Positions 16,539 to 24,590 of a DNA stretch of 64,000 nt are shown here, piece after piece. The position numbers and the translations under genes were made by a program. Source of the DNA: Paenibacillus urinalis (GTDB lineage Bacteria > Bacillota > Bacilli > Paenibacillales > Paenibacillaceae); assembly GCF_028747985.1 (NCBI RefSeq), contig NZ_CP118108.1:2175501-2239500 (forward strand). Direction: 5' to 3'. Positions within the stretch are counted from its first letter, which is position 1, and the number at the start of each line of letters is the position of its first letter. The notes under the pieces are model-generated. The model saw only the letters and a list, made by a program, of their open reading frames with translations. It made no database searches and was not told where the DNA came from.

Positions 16539-16916
16539 ATGGATGAACATATGAAACGCCGGCTGGATAAGCAGAAGCAGCTCTTTAAACAGCTCGGCAT
16601 TCAGATGGATGCACTATCCATTCATGAGAAACAATTCAACTACAAGCTTCGGGGTTACGATCCGGATGAAGTGGATGAATTTCTCGATGTCATCATCAAA
16701 GATTATGAGCGTTTTTATGCGCATATATCAGATTTGATGGACAAATGGCAGGAACAGCAGTACATGATTCGGAATCTGAAAAATGTGCCTAAACCTCAAG
16801 CGGATCCGAACCTGATCGATCGTAAACAGATTGAAGATGTAATTAAACAGCTGGAGTACAGTGTTCGGCAGCTGAAAGCCAAGGCCCGTCCGGATAAAGA
16901 CCCATACATGGAATAA
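16539..16916 (+). CDS. DivIVA/GpsB-like cell-division domain protein, 125 aa
   Basis: Residues about 23-58 (MDALSIHEKQFNYKLRGYDP, followed by EVDEFLDVIIKDYERF) match the DivIVA/GpsB membrane-binding and dimerisation domain, close to the Bacillus GpsB pattern of RGY, then EDVDKFLDMIIKDYE. A coiled-coil and linker follow, and the C-terminal helix (IEDVIKQLEYSVRQLKAKA) resembles the GpsB trimerisation end. It has an extra N-terminal 20 residues. GpsB links penicillin-binding proteins with the division and elongation machinery. The metallophosphoesterase gene follows 32 nt downstream and may share its transcript. Confidence 0.82.
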   Translation: MDEHMKRRLDKQKQLFKQLGIQMDALSIHEKQFNYKLRGYDPDEVDEFLDVIIKDYERFYAHISDLMDKWQEQQYMIRNLKNVPKPQADPNLIDRKQIEDVIKQLEYSVRQLKAKARPDKDPYME

Positions 16917-16948
16917 CCGAATAGGGAATACCAAGGAGGTTACGTCTT

Positions 16949-17446
16949 ATGATCAAAATCACCGTATTGTCTGATACCCATATGCCTCGAATGTCCAAGC
17001 AGCTGCCTGCACCTCTGCTTCAGGATCTTCAGGATGCGGATTACATATTTCATGCAGGTGACTGGACGGATATTTCACTTTACGAGGAACTTCAATCGAT
17101 GGGGAAGCTGCACGCAGTATATGGAAATACCGATCTTGCCATTATACGAGGCATATTACCAGAGCAAACGGTTGTCGAAGCCGGGGGCAAGCGCTTTGGT
17201 ATCGTACACGGACACATGGGAAGAGGAAGCACAGAAGACAATGCACTTCAAGCCTTCAAGGCTGAGCAAGTGGATTGTATCATCTTTGGACACTCGCACA
17301 TCCCTGTACTTAAAGAAGTGGATGGAATCATCTTATTTAATCCGGGATCACCTACGGATAAGAGAAGACAGCCGCAGTATTCGCATGGTGTGATCAAGGT
17401 TGATCAGGAGATCGATATTCAGCATGTTTATTATGACAGTAAATAA
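16949..17446 (+). CDS. YfcE/MJ0936-type metallophosphoesterase, 165 aa
   Basis: Small calcineurin-like phosphodiesterase. The metal-binding motifs appear in order: SDTH (residues 8-11), HAGDW (about 36-40), GNTD (about 59-62), VHGHMGR (about 85-91) and GHSH (about 114-117). Length is normal for the family, whose members cleave phosphodiesters with Mn or Ni and mostly have no defined physiological substrate. AAGGAGG lies 10 nt before the ATG. It is cytosolic and probably in an operon with the DivIVA/GpsB-like gene. Confidence 0.9.
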   Translation: MIKITVLSDTHMPRMSKQLPAPLLQDLQDADYIFHAGDWTDISLYEELQSMGKLHAVYGNTDLAIIRGILPEQTVVEAGGKRFGIVHGHMGRGSTEDNALQAFKAEQVDCIIFGHSHIPVLKEVDGIILFNPGSPTDKRRQPQYSHGVIKVDQEIDIQHVYYDSK

Positions 17447-17508
17447 ATCCGTTTCAGCATATCGTGGGTTACGATAATGAAGTCTAATTTTATACCGAAT
17501 GGTGATAA

Positions 17509-17552
17509 ACACCTGTTGATCGTACGAGTAACGAATCAGCAGGTGTTTTTTT
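17509..17552 (+). terminator. Rho-independent terminator after the phosphodiesterase gene
   Basis: ACACCTGTTGAT pairs with ATCAGCAGGTGT (one G-T pair), followed by seven T. Confidence 0.88.
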
Positions 17553-17701
17553 GCGTTTGCAGATGATTTACCTCTGAGTGTCTTCCTCGCCTGTTTTGTT
17601 ATCTGTGGTTCATCTCTTGTGGAATAGCCGTATCTGTCATTGAAATACGATGATAGGATGAACTTGTGAATACGCTTTATTTTAAAAAGGAGTGATAAGG
17701 A

Positions 17702-18583
17702 ATGTTGCTATCTTTATTTACGGTGGCCACCCCGGATCTATTGCCTGAACAAATGCTTAAAGCTGCGTCGGATGCCGGGATTCAAGGCATAGAGTGGCGG
17801 TATAAAGGGGTCCCGAAGGACGCAAGCCAGGAAGAGCCTTCTTTCTGGAGAAGAAATCTCGCTTCTATTGATCCTGAGAATGCGGAGGAGGAGATCGCGA
17901 AGGCAGCTGCACTCACTGAGCAATATGGGCTTAAATCGATCGCCCTTGTTCCTTATCTTACTTCTGGAGATTTGCCTGCTACAGAGCAAGCCTTCCAATC
18001 CGCGCATAAGCTGGACGCATCGATGATGCGGGTCGGTGTTCCCGGATATCATCGCTCAGCGAATTATAACGAGCTCTACAAAGAGGCAATTGCTTACTTA
18101 AGTGAGGTTCAGGAAATGTCTCGTCAATATGGGGTAAAGGCGTTGGTCGAAACCCATCATGGCACCATTGCGCCGAGTGCGGGACTTGCCCTTCGGCTTG
18201 TTTCCTCGTTCGATCCGCAACATATCGGTGTATTGTATGATCCAGGGAATATGGTGCATGAAGGCTATGAAAACTACCGGATGGGCCTAGAGCTGCTTGG
18301 ACCTTATCTAGCCCATGTTCATGTAAAGAACGCCAGCTGGGTTCCGCTTGCGCAGCAAGACAGCGAGTTAGAAACTTATTATCAAGCCAAATGGTCACCA
18401 TTACTTAACGGAGTCGTACGTTGGAGCACCGTTCTAGAGGATCTTGCTGCCGTTGGATATATGGGTTATCTGGGAATTGAAGACTTTAGTCAGAGCTATT
18501 CCTCTGCAGAAATGCTCAAGAACTTCACGCAAAGTATGCATTCGCTGAACAATCAGTTACATATCGGAGGTGCAGCAGGATGA
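17702..18583 (+). CDS. Sugar phosphate isomerase/epimerase (xylose-isomerase-like TIM barrel), 293 aa
   Basis: TIM-barrel protein of the AP-endonuclease-2 / sugar isomerase superfamily. Metal ligands are suggested by VETHHG (about residues 149-154), YDPGN (about 179), HVHVKN (about 204-209) and the C-terminal GIEDFS glutamate. It is the first gene of a three-gene operon. Its stop overlaps the ATG of the next dehydrogenase by 4 nt, and AAAAAGGAGTG precedes its own ATG. With the two Gfo/Idh/MocA enzymes it probably interconverts a carbohydrate or inositol derivative. The exact substrate is not readable. Confidence 0.85.
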   Translation: MLLSLFTVATPDLLPEQMLKAASDAGIQGIEWRYKGVPKDASQEEPSFWRRNLASIDPENAEEEIAKAAALTEQYGLKSIALVPYLTSGDLPATEQAFQSAHKLDASMMRVGVPGYHRSANYNELYKEAIAYLSEVQEMSRQYGVKALVETHHGTIAPSAGLALRLVSSFDPQHIGVLYDPGNMVHEGYENYRMGLELLGPYLAHVHVKNASWVPLAQQDSELETYYQAKWSPLLNGVVRWSTVLEDLAAVGYMGYLGIEDFSQSYSSAEMLKNFTQSMHSLNNQLHIGGAAG

Positions 18584-19752
18584 CTGTAGTAAGAGTAGGA
18601 ATAATAGGCATTGGTAATATGGGCTCTGCTCATGCCAAAACGCTGGATCAAGGCAAGATTAAAGGAGCAGTGCTTACGGCAATCAGTGACATGAGAGAGA
18701 GCACCAAAGCGTGGGCAGCAGATAACCTGCAAGGGGCTGTTCCCTATTTCCAGGATCCGAAGGCGATGATGCTCTCAGGGGAAGTTGATGCAGTCCTTAT
18801 TGCTACACCTCATTATCAGCATTCGGAGCTTGCCATACTGGCATTTAATCACGGACTTCATGTTCTTATTGAAAAACCGGCTGGAGTATTTACAAGTCAA
18901 GTGAGAGAGATGAACGAAGCCGCCAGTCAGAGCGGAAAGGTGTTCTCGATCATGTACAATCAGCGAACCAATCCACTGTACATCAAATTAAAGGATTTGA
19001 TTGCTTCCGGGGAACTTGGTGAGATTCGGCGGACCAACTGGATTATTACAAGCTGGTACCGCTCTCAGAGCTATTATGATTCTGGCAGCTGGCGTGCGAC
19101 TTGGGCGGGTGAAGGCGGAGGCGTACTGCTGAATCAGTCTCCGCATCAGCTGGATCTATGGCAGTGGACAGTAGGGCTGATGCCGAAGCGGGTACGTGCT
19201 TTCTGTGCGTTTGGCAAATATCGCAGCATTGAAGTCGAGGATGATGTGACTGCATACGTGGAATATGAGAATGGAGCCACGGGTGTCTTTATTACAACGA
19301 CAGGAGAAACTCCGGGAACGAATCGATTTGAAGTAACGGGTGATCGCGGAAAAATCGTTGTTGAGGATGGGAAGATGACCTTTTGGCGGCTGCGTGAACC
19401 CGAAAGTGAGTTTAATCAGCGCTATACCGGCGGATTTGGACAGCCAGAATGCTGGAAGATTGATATTCCCATTGAGGGCAGAGAGACAGGACACCCTGGT
19501 ATTATGCAGAACTTCGTAGATGCCATTTTGCATGGCTCACCGCTTATTGCTCCAGGGGAAGAAGGAATTCATGGACTAACTTTATCGAATGCGATGTATT
19601 TATCCACTTGGACTGATCATTGGGTCGAGCTGCCGATGGATGAGGAGCTGTTTAACGAGCATCTTCAGGAACGTATTCGGAATTCCAAGATGAATACGAC
19701 ACCCGTGAGAGATACTCAAACACCCGCTGATCTAAGTGGTACCTTTCAATAG
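18580..19752 (+). CDS. Gfo/Idh/MocA family oxidoreductase, 390 aa
   Basis: Rossmann motif GIGNMG (about residues 10-15), conserved EKPAG (about 97-101) and a substrate domain with GEGGGVLLNQSPHQLD near 171, where the His is the expected catalytic base. Its length and the C-terminal extension are like inositol/scyllo-inosose-type and sugar dehydrogenases. The 4-nt overlap with the isomerase gene upstream shows translational coupling. The following paralogous dehydrogenase starts 40 nt later. Two such dehydrogenases beside an isomerase usually serve an oxidation-epimerisation-reduction route. That pathway is inferred. Confidence 0.9.
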   Translation: MTVVRVGIIGIGNMGSAHAKTLDQGKIKGAVLTAISDMRESTKAWAADNLQGAVPYFQDPKAMMLSGEVDAVLIATPHYQHSELAILAFNHGLHVLIEKPAGVFTSQVREMNEAASQSGKVFSIMYNQRTNPLYIKLKDLIASGELGEIRRTNWIITSWYRSQSYYDSGSWRATWAGEGGGVLLNQSPHQLDLWQWTVGLMPKRVRAFCAFGKYRSIEVEDDVTAYVEYENGATGVFITTTGETPGTNRFEVTGDRGKIVVEDGKMTFWRLREPESEFNQRYTGGFGQPECWKIDIPIEGRETGHPGIMQNFVDAILHGSPLIAPGEEGIHGLTLSNAMYLSTWTDHWVELPMDEELFNEHLQERIRNSKMNTTPVRDTQTPADLSGTFQ

Positions 19753-19792
19753 ATAGTAGTTGTAAAGAATATGCTGGAAAGAGGTGCTGACA

Positions 19793-20884
19793 ATGAGTAA
19801 TCGAGATGGAATGTTCTATGCGCCTGAGAGTGCAGTGAATGAAGTTGTTGCAGGACCCGGAGAATTTGTCATCGCTGCAGCAGCTCTGGATCATGGGCAT
19901 ATCTATGGGATGTGTGGTGAACTCGTACGCGCAGGAGCTACTCTAAAATGGGTATACGATCCTGACCCCGATAAAGTAAGGGCTTTTCAGGAACGTTTCC
20001 CTGAAGCCAAGGCAGCCAGATCACTAGATGAAATCTTAAATGATGCTGAGGTTCGTCTCGTGGCTGGAGCGGCTGTTCCTTCGGAACGAGGGTCGCTGGG
20101 TCTTGCCGTCATGGACGCAGGCAAGGATTATTTTACGGATAAAGCTCCTTTTACTTCCCTCGGGCAGCTAGAGGCTGCTCGTCAGAAGGTGAAGGAAACA
20201 GGCCAAAAGTATATGGTCTACTACAGTGAACGCCTTCATGTTGAGAGCGCTGTTTATGCAGGTCAGCTGATATCTCAAGGGGCGATTGGCAAGGTACTTC
20301 AAGTCATGGGTACAGGGCCGCATCGATTAAATGCCGGCAGCCGGCCGGAATGGTTCTTTGAGAAAGCTAAATACGGTGGTATTATTTGCGATATTGGCAG
20401 CCATCAAATTGAACAATTTCTATATTTTGCATCCTGCAAAAATGCGGAAGTGAAGTATAGTCGTGCAGTTAATATGGCGCATCCAGAGTATCCGGAGCTG
20501 GAAGATTTCGGAGAAGCTGCGCTCGTGGGTGATAACGGTGCATCAGGATATTTCCGGGTGGACTGGTTTACACCGAACGGCCTGTCTACATGGGGAGATG
20601 GGCGTACGATTATACTGGGGACGGACGGTTACATTGAACTGCGTAAATATACGGACATTGCCCGGGAATCAATAGGTGATCAAGTATATTTGGTCAATCA
20701 TGAAGGAGAATACCGGTTTAACGTAAAAGGTAAAGTAGGCTATCCTTTTTTCAGTCAATTGATTAAGGACTGTATGAATAGAACAGAGGATGCCATGTCC
20801 CAGGCGCATGCTTTTAAAGCAGCGGAGCTGTGTCTTACTGCTCAGGAATTGGCCGCGGCGGGAACGTTTCAAACCGCACGGTAA
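19793..20884 (+). CDS. Gfo/Idh/MocA family oxidoreductase, 363 aa
   Basis: Second dehydrogenase of the operon. The N-terminal Rossmann-like part contains LDHGHIYGMCGELVRAGA in place of the usual GxGxxG, and FTDKAPFTS (about residues 122-130) in place of EKP, so it belongs to a divergent branch. The second domain has YGGIICDIGSHQIEQFLYF. ATG 19793 was chosen because AAAGAGGTG ends 6 nt before it; the open frame begins at GTG 19784. Divergent motifs may mean a different cofactor pocket. It acts with the two genes upstream by context. Confidence 0.85.
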   Translation: MSNRDGMFYAPESAVNEVVAGPGEFVIAAAALDHGHIYGMCGELVRAGATLKWVYDPDPDKVRAFQERFPEAKAARSLDEILNDAEVRLVAGAAVPSERGSLGLAVMDAGKDYFTDKAPFTSLGQLEAARQKVKETGQKYMVYYSERLHVESAVYAGQLISQGAIGKVLQVMGTGPHRLNAGSRPEWFFEKAKYGGIICDIGSHQIEQFLYFASCKNAEVKYSRAVNMAHPEYPELEDFGEAALVGDNGASGYFRVDWFTPNGLSTWGDGRTIILGTDGYIELRKYTDIARESIGDQVYLVNHEGEYRFNVKGKVGYPFFSQLIKDCMNRTEDAMSQAHAFKAAELCLTAQELAAAGTFQTAR

Positions 20885-20976
20885 TCCATGTTGTCGTCAG
20901 CAGCCCATTGCATGATACAATGAAGTCACGATGAGATTCTTTGCATGAGTAACGAACGATGCAAAGGAGTGAAGGA

Positions 20977-21843
20977 GTGACTTCAATTGTGGCAAATACG
21001 TTCAACATGATTGATCCGCTCGCCTTTAATTACCGGAATAACCATTCGGTGAAGCACGGTCAGGATGACGGGTTTCATTCCCATCCTTTTTATGAGCTGT
21101 ACTATTTCCACGAAGGCAAATGCACTTATGTTATTGGCGACAAGATCTATACTCTTGTCCCTGGTGATTTAATCTTAATGCATGGCATGACCTTGCACAG
21201 ACCACACCCCGATCCAAGCGTTCCTTATGTAAGAACGACCTTGCATTTCTATCCAACAATGCTGGAGGAGTATCTTGTCGCTGAACGCGCGCATGCCCTG
21301 CTCGCACCATTCGAGAAACTGAAGAATCATGTATTTCATCTTACAGCTGAGCAGCAGCAGGAAACGGAGACGAGTCTAGCTCAGCTGAACCAGCTCTATG
21401 AGATGAAGGGGCGGGAGCAGATGAGTGATCGCTTCGTTTTGAAGCTGTGTGACTTCTTGATCATGGCACAGCAGTTCACCGACAATAAGCTGCTGGAGCA
21501 AAGAACACGTACGGATAAAGAAGAACATATCCAGGGCATCATTACTTATTTGGAGACAAATTATATGAACGAGATTGGCCTGGATGAGATCGCCAGAGAG
21601 CTGCATCTATCCAAGCCTTATATGGCAGCACTCTTCAAAGAGATGACAGGTACAACGATATTCAAATATTTATACATGCGACGAATCAATCAAGCCAAGC
21701 TGTTGTTTCGTTTCCATCCGGATATGTCCGTCACGGAAGCAAGCAAGAAATCGGGCTTCAAGCGGGTTTCGCATTTCAGCCGCATGTTTAAACAGACGGT
21801 GGGCTGCACACCGGAGGTTTTTCGCACCCATCATCTTATATGA
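20977..21843 (+). CDS. AraC-family transcriptional regulator with cupin sensor domain, 288 aa
   Basis: The N-terminal cupin-type domain (residues about 15-100, FHSHPFYELYYF and VPGDLILMHG) binds a small ligand, and the C-terminal two HTH motifs (about 190-285) include LHLSKPYMAALFKEMTG and GFKRVSHFSRMFKQTVGCTP. GTG 20977 is favoured because AAAGGAG lies 7 nt before it; the alternative ATG at 20959 has no ribosome site. It lies 92 nt after the sugar isomerase/dehydrogenase operon, on the same strand, so it is the best candidate to control that operon. Confidence 0.87.
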   Translation: MTSIVANTFNMIDPLAFNYRNNHSVKHGQDDGFHSHPFYELYYFHEGKCTYVIGDKIYTLVPGDLILMHGMTLHRPHPDPSVPYVRTTLHFYPTMLEEYLVAERAHALLAPFEKLKNHVFHLTAEQQQETETSLAQLNQLYEMKGREQMSDRFVLKLCDFLIMAQQFTDNKLLEQRTRTDKEEHIQGIITYLETNYMNEIGLDEIARELHLSKPYMAALFKEMTGTTIFKYLYMRRINQAKLLFRFHPDMSVTEASKKSGFKRVSHFSRMFKQTVGCTPEVFRTHHLI

Positions 21844-21860
21844 AACCTGAACAAAAGGCA

Positions 21861-21895
21861 GTTCGTATAAACGTTTATGTGAACGCTTTTTTTTT
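21861..21895 (+). terminator. Terminator after the AraC gene, containing a 12-bp palindrome
   Basis: GTTCGTATAAAC pairs with the adjoining GTTTATGTGAAC, followed by nine T. Its centre, ATAAACGTTTAT (21867-21878), is a perfect palindrome found again at 27780. Confidence 0.65.
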
Positions 21896-21912
21896 GAAGG
21901 GAGACCAGCTAT

Positions 21913-22383
21913 ATGAGAAGACAGAGGAAGAGAAAACAGCAGGCTGTAATGATGGCGACGATGCTTGCTTCGGCTGTGATGTTATCCGCTTGTTCTGCCG
22001 TAGAGAGTGTGAATCAATCTCTTAACTATGTAAATGAGGCTACAGAATATATCAATCAAGTATCAACGGCGGGCTCGGAGCTTCAAAACCTGGCTCAGGA
22101 GGCTGTCAACAACCCTGATGCAGCAGCTCAGTTTCAGGAACAGTTGGAACAAATCCGGACAGAAGCCAGCGAGTTTGCTCAGCTTACACCTCCTGCTATC
22201 GGAGAATCCATCCACGCCAGACTTGTAGAATATAATGAGCAGCTCACCGGCATGGTGGATCAGTTCAGTCAGCGAATACAGGAGCAGGGCTTCACACTGG
22301 AGAACTGGGAGCAGACCGGTATTCCGGATCTGATAACGAACATTAATAATTTGAGCCAGCAGCTGAATGAATTAGGCGGCTAA
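21913..22383 (+). CDS. Small lipoprotein of DUF6376-like type, 156 aa
   Basis: A type II signal peptide is clear: basic start (MRRQRKRKQQ), hydrophobic core, and lipobox LSAC with Cys at residue 27. The mature part is helical, rich in Gln, Asn and Glu, without Cys. It resembles the DUF6376 family of Firmicute lipoproteins, which has no known function; that assignment is by impression. It is anchored to the outer face of the membrane. GAAGGGAGA precedes the ATG. The ATAAACGTTTAT palindrome sits 35 nt upstream. Confidence 0.8.
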   Translation: MRRQRKRKQQAVMMATMLASAVMLSACSAVESVNQSLNYVNEATEYINQVSTAGSELQNLAQEAVNNPDAAAQFQEQLEQIRTEASEFAQLTPPAIGESIHARLVEYNEQLTGMVDQFSQRIQEQGFTLENWEQTGIPDLITNINNLSQQLNELGG

Positions 22384-22406
22384 CAACTTTGCTGTAATTG
22401 CTCGGT

Positions 22407-22435
22407 TTGCCTTGCCTGGTCTTATCTACTAAAAT
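22407..22435 (+). promoter_or_regulatory. Candidate sigma-A promoter of the thioesterase gene
   Basis: TTGCCT (22407-22412), 17-nt spacer, TAAAAT (22430-22435), 42 nt before the GTG start. Confidence 0.45.
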
Positions 22436-22477
22436 GAAGGGCAGGAGGAGTAGATCGCAGGCAAAGGAAGTGTAAAC

Positions 22478-23224
22478 GTGACAGAGATAGCTAAAGAAAC
22501 CTTTATTGTGAGCTCCAGCCAGTCCGATCTGCATTCGCGCATTAAGCTCTCGTCCATTCTTGAACGGCTTCAGGATGCAGCTGACCGACATTTGCAGGAG
22601 TTAGGAATTACGATAAGCGAGATGCTGAAGAATCATTACGGCTGGATGCTCATGACGATCGAGATCGATTGTGATCAGATTCCGGTGCTTGAGGAAGAAT
22701 GGACGATATCGACATGGTCCAGAGGGTACAAAGGTGTTGTGTGGCTAAGAGATTATCGATTCGAGGGCTCTGAGGGAGCAACGGGTTATGCAAGGTCAAC
22801 CTGGACCTTGGTTGATATTCACAAGCGCAAGATATTGCGTCCGTCCGCATTGCCTTATGACATTCCGACGGTAACCAGTCAGACCTCCAGCGATATTCCG
22901 GATAAAGTGTCTATTCCCGAAGAAATTGAGCTTAAGACCGCTTATGAGTTCAAAGCCGGGTATAGTACAACAGATAGCAATGGACATTTGAACAATGCAA
23001 GATATGCAGACCTCTGTTATGATGCTCTGACAGCTGAGGAACTAGAACACCTCGTATGGAGAAGATTTAGAATTACTTATCATCGAGAGGTAAGATTGAA
23101 CGAGACATTCATTCTTCAACGCTCGGATGGAGATGGATCAAGCATCTGGTTTCGTGGAATGAACTCCGAAGGCTTCAGCATCTTTGAAGCTCAGATGGTT
23201 TATGAGCATAAGCTGCCCCAATAG
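22478..23224 (+). CDS. Acyl-ACP thioesterase (FatA/B-type double hot-dog), 248 aa
   Basis: Two hot-dog domains typical of bacterial acyl-ACP thioesterases. The N-terminal one has SRIKLSSILERLQDAADRHL with the GITISEM helix, and the second starts near FKAGYSTTDSNGHLNNARYA (about residues 167-186), where Asp, Asn and His are the catalytic set. The enzyme releases free fatty acids from acyl carrier protein in the cytosol. It is a single-gene unit with candidate promoter and terminator. GTG 22478 follows AAGGAAGTG. Confidence 0.88.
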   Translation: MTEIAKETFIVSSSQSDLHSRIKLSSILERLQDAADRHLQELGITISEMLKNHYGWMLMTIEIDCDQIPVLEEEWTISTWSRGYKGVVWLRDYRFEGSEGATGYARSTWTLVDIHKRKILRPSALPYDIPTVTSQTSSDIPDKVSIPEEIELKTAYEFKAGYSTTDSNGHLNNARYADLCYDALTAEELEHLVWRRFRITYHREVRLNETFILQRSDGDGSSIWFRGMNSEGFSIFEAQMVYEHKLPQ

Positions 23225-23236
23225 ATGGTGAAATAG

Positions 23237-23277
23237 CACTGTTAATTTCGATGAATCGAAGTTGACGGTGTTTTTTT
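23237..23277 (+). terminator. Rho-independent terminator after the thioesterase gene
   Basis: CACTGTTAATTTCGA pairs with TCGAAGTTGACGGTG (three G-T pairs), with a 4-nt loop and seven T. Confidence 0.82.
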
Positions 23278-23379
23278 ATGTCTGTCTAGTGTCAATCGAT
23301 GGTTCTCTTGTGCATGTTTAGTCATCGGTTGAGCATGGTAATGATAAATATCGTTCCAGAACAAGGAGGTAAATGAACA

Positions 23380-23607
23380 ATGGCTGATATGAAGAATCAT
23401 GATAAAAAAGATCGCACTCAGATGGATCATCCCGAGCAATACCCGACAGAGAAGGAAAGCTTGTTCGATCAATATGAAGAAGAACTGCATGTAGACCCCA
23501 TTCCGGTTCAGGATCTGAATATGGAGAAGCAAGAAGAGAAGGATAAAGAGGCGACCAAGCAAAATTCTTCAACAGAAGAAAAATACCGTGCCGATTATCG
23601 GGATTAA
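23380..23607 (+). CDS. Small highly charged hydrophilic protein, 75 aa, unknown
   Basis: No family recognised. AAGGAGG lies 9 nt before the ATG, which supports a real gene. The product is very rich in Lys, Glu, Asp and Gln, with no hydrophobic segment, and looks intrinsically disordered. It stands alone between the thioesterase and the nitroreductase, with gaps of 155 and 175 nt. Such short charged proteins in spore formers are often stress or spore components, but nothing here proves that. Confidence 0.65.
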   Translation: MADMKNHDKKDRTQMDHPEQYPTEKESLFDQYEEELHVDPIPVQDLNMEKQEEKDKEATKQNSSTEEKYRADYRD

Positions 23608-23710
23608 TTGAAGAATAACTTCAAAGCTCGTGAATGAAATCAACGCGGATCATAAATAATAAAAGACGGTTAGATATGGACGACATTTACTCAAACTTTT
23701 ATAGATCTAC

Positions 23711-23739
23711 TTGACTAATGTAAGCGAGTATACTATCTT
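23711..23739 (+). promoter_or_regulatory. Candidate sigma-A promoter of the nitroreductase gene
   Basis: TTGACT (23711-23716), 17-nt spacer, TATCTT (23734-23739), 43 nt before the ATG at 23783. Confidence 0.5.
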
Positions 23740-23782
23740 TAGTGTTGTCGACCTACAAAATATACCAGGAGGTTTTTTTCTA

Positions 23783-24385
23783 ATGGCTAAAGAATTTATG
23801 GAAGCTCTCAAGGAAAGAAGATCATATTACGCGATTTCTAAAGAATCCCATGTTTCGGATGCAAGAATTGAGGAGATCATTGGTGAAGCAGTCAAGTATA
23901 CTCCGTCTTCTTTTAACTCCCAATCGGCCCGCGTTGTCGTATTACTGGGTGAGAAGCATGATAAGCTCTGGAATATTACGGAAGAAACACTTCGCAAAAC
24001 GGTAAATGACGAGGAGAAATTTAAATCGACTGCAGACAAAATGGCGAGCTTCCGTGCAGGATATGGAACCGTGCTGTTCTTCGAGGATCAGGAAGTGATT
24101 GAGAACCTGCAGAAGCAGTTTGCTCTTTATGCGGACAACTTCCCCGTCTGGGCCAACCAATCTAGCGGCATGCTGCAATTGGTCGTATGGACAGCGCTGA
24201 AGCAAGAAGGACTTGGAGCATCCCTCCAGCACTACAATCCGCTGATTGACGACGAAGTGAAGGAAGTATTCGATGTTCCTGCAACATGGAAGCTGATTGC
24301 ACAGATGCCTTTTGGAGCGCCTGCGGCAGATCCGGGAGACAAAGATTTTGCACCACTGGATACCCGTCTTAAAGTGTTAAAATAA
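23783..24385 (+). CDS. Nitroreductase-family FMN oxidoreductase, 200 aa
   Basis: FMN-binding nitroreductase fold. The start LKERRSYYAISKES is the usual R-R-S FMN phosphate site, SSFNSQSARVVVL is the flavin-contacting strand, and KQEGLGASLQHYNPLID followed by WKLIAQMPFG forms the C-terminal part. Length is normal. The open frame extends to 23711, but AGGAGG 11 nt before ATG 23783 and the fold boundary choose the shorter start. It is related to stress-induced NAD(P)H nitroreductases of Firmicutes. The natural substrate is unknown. Confidence 0.88.
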   Translation: MAKEFMEALKERRSYYAISKESHVSDARIEEIIGEAVKYTPSSFNSQSARVVVLLGEKHDKLWNITEETLRKTVNDEEKFKSTADKMASFRAGYGTVLFFEDQEVIENLQKQFALYADNFPVWANQSSGMLQLVVWTALKQEGLGASLQHYNPLIDDEVKEVFDVPATWKLIAQMPFGAPAADPGDKDFAPLDTRLKVLK

Positions 24386-24408
24386 GTGCTGAAATAACGA
24401 ATACAGAC

Positions 24409-24444
24409 AGAGTATTGCTTCTAATGAAGTGATACTCTTTTTTT
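24409..24444 (+). terminator. Rho-independent terminator after the nitroreductase gene
   Basis: AGAGTATTGCTTC pairs with GAAGTGATACTCT, with a 4-nt loop and seven T. Confidence 0.88.
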
Positions 24445-24590
24445 GTCGTTCCGTTAAAGACGATGTGATAAATATAGAAACATATCCAATATTTAAGTAC
24501 ATACACCGCTCACAGCACTTTGATAGGATAGATTTATCCTGTAAGGCAAGTGAGGCGCTAGTTTTGAGATTACAAAGGAATAAATGGAGC

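Noticed and set aside
24429..24590. N-terminal extension of the SLH-GH18 protein
   Set aside because: It begins within the nitroreductase terminator and would put 54 residues before a good signal peptide.
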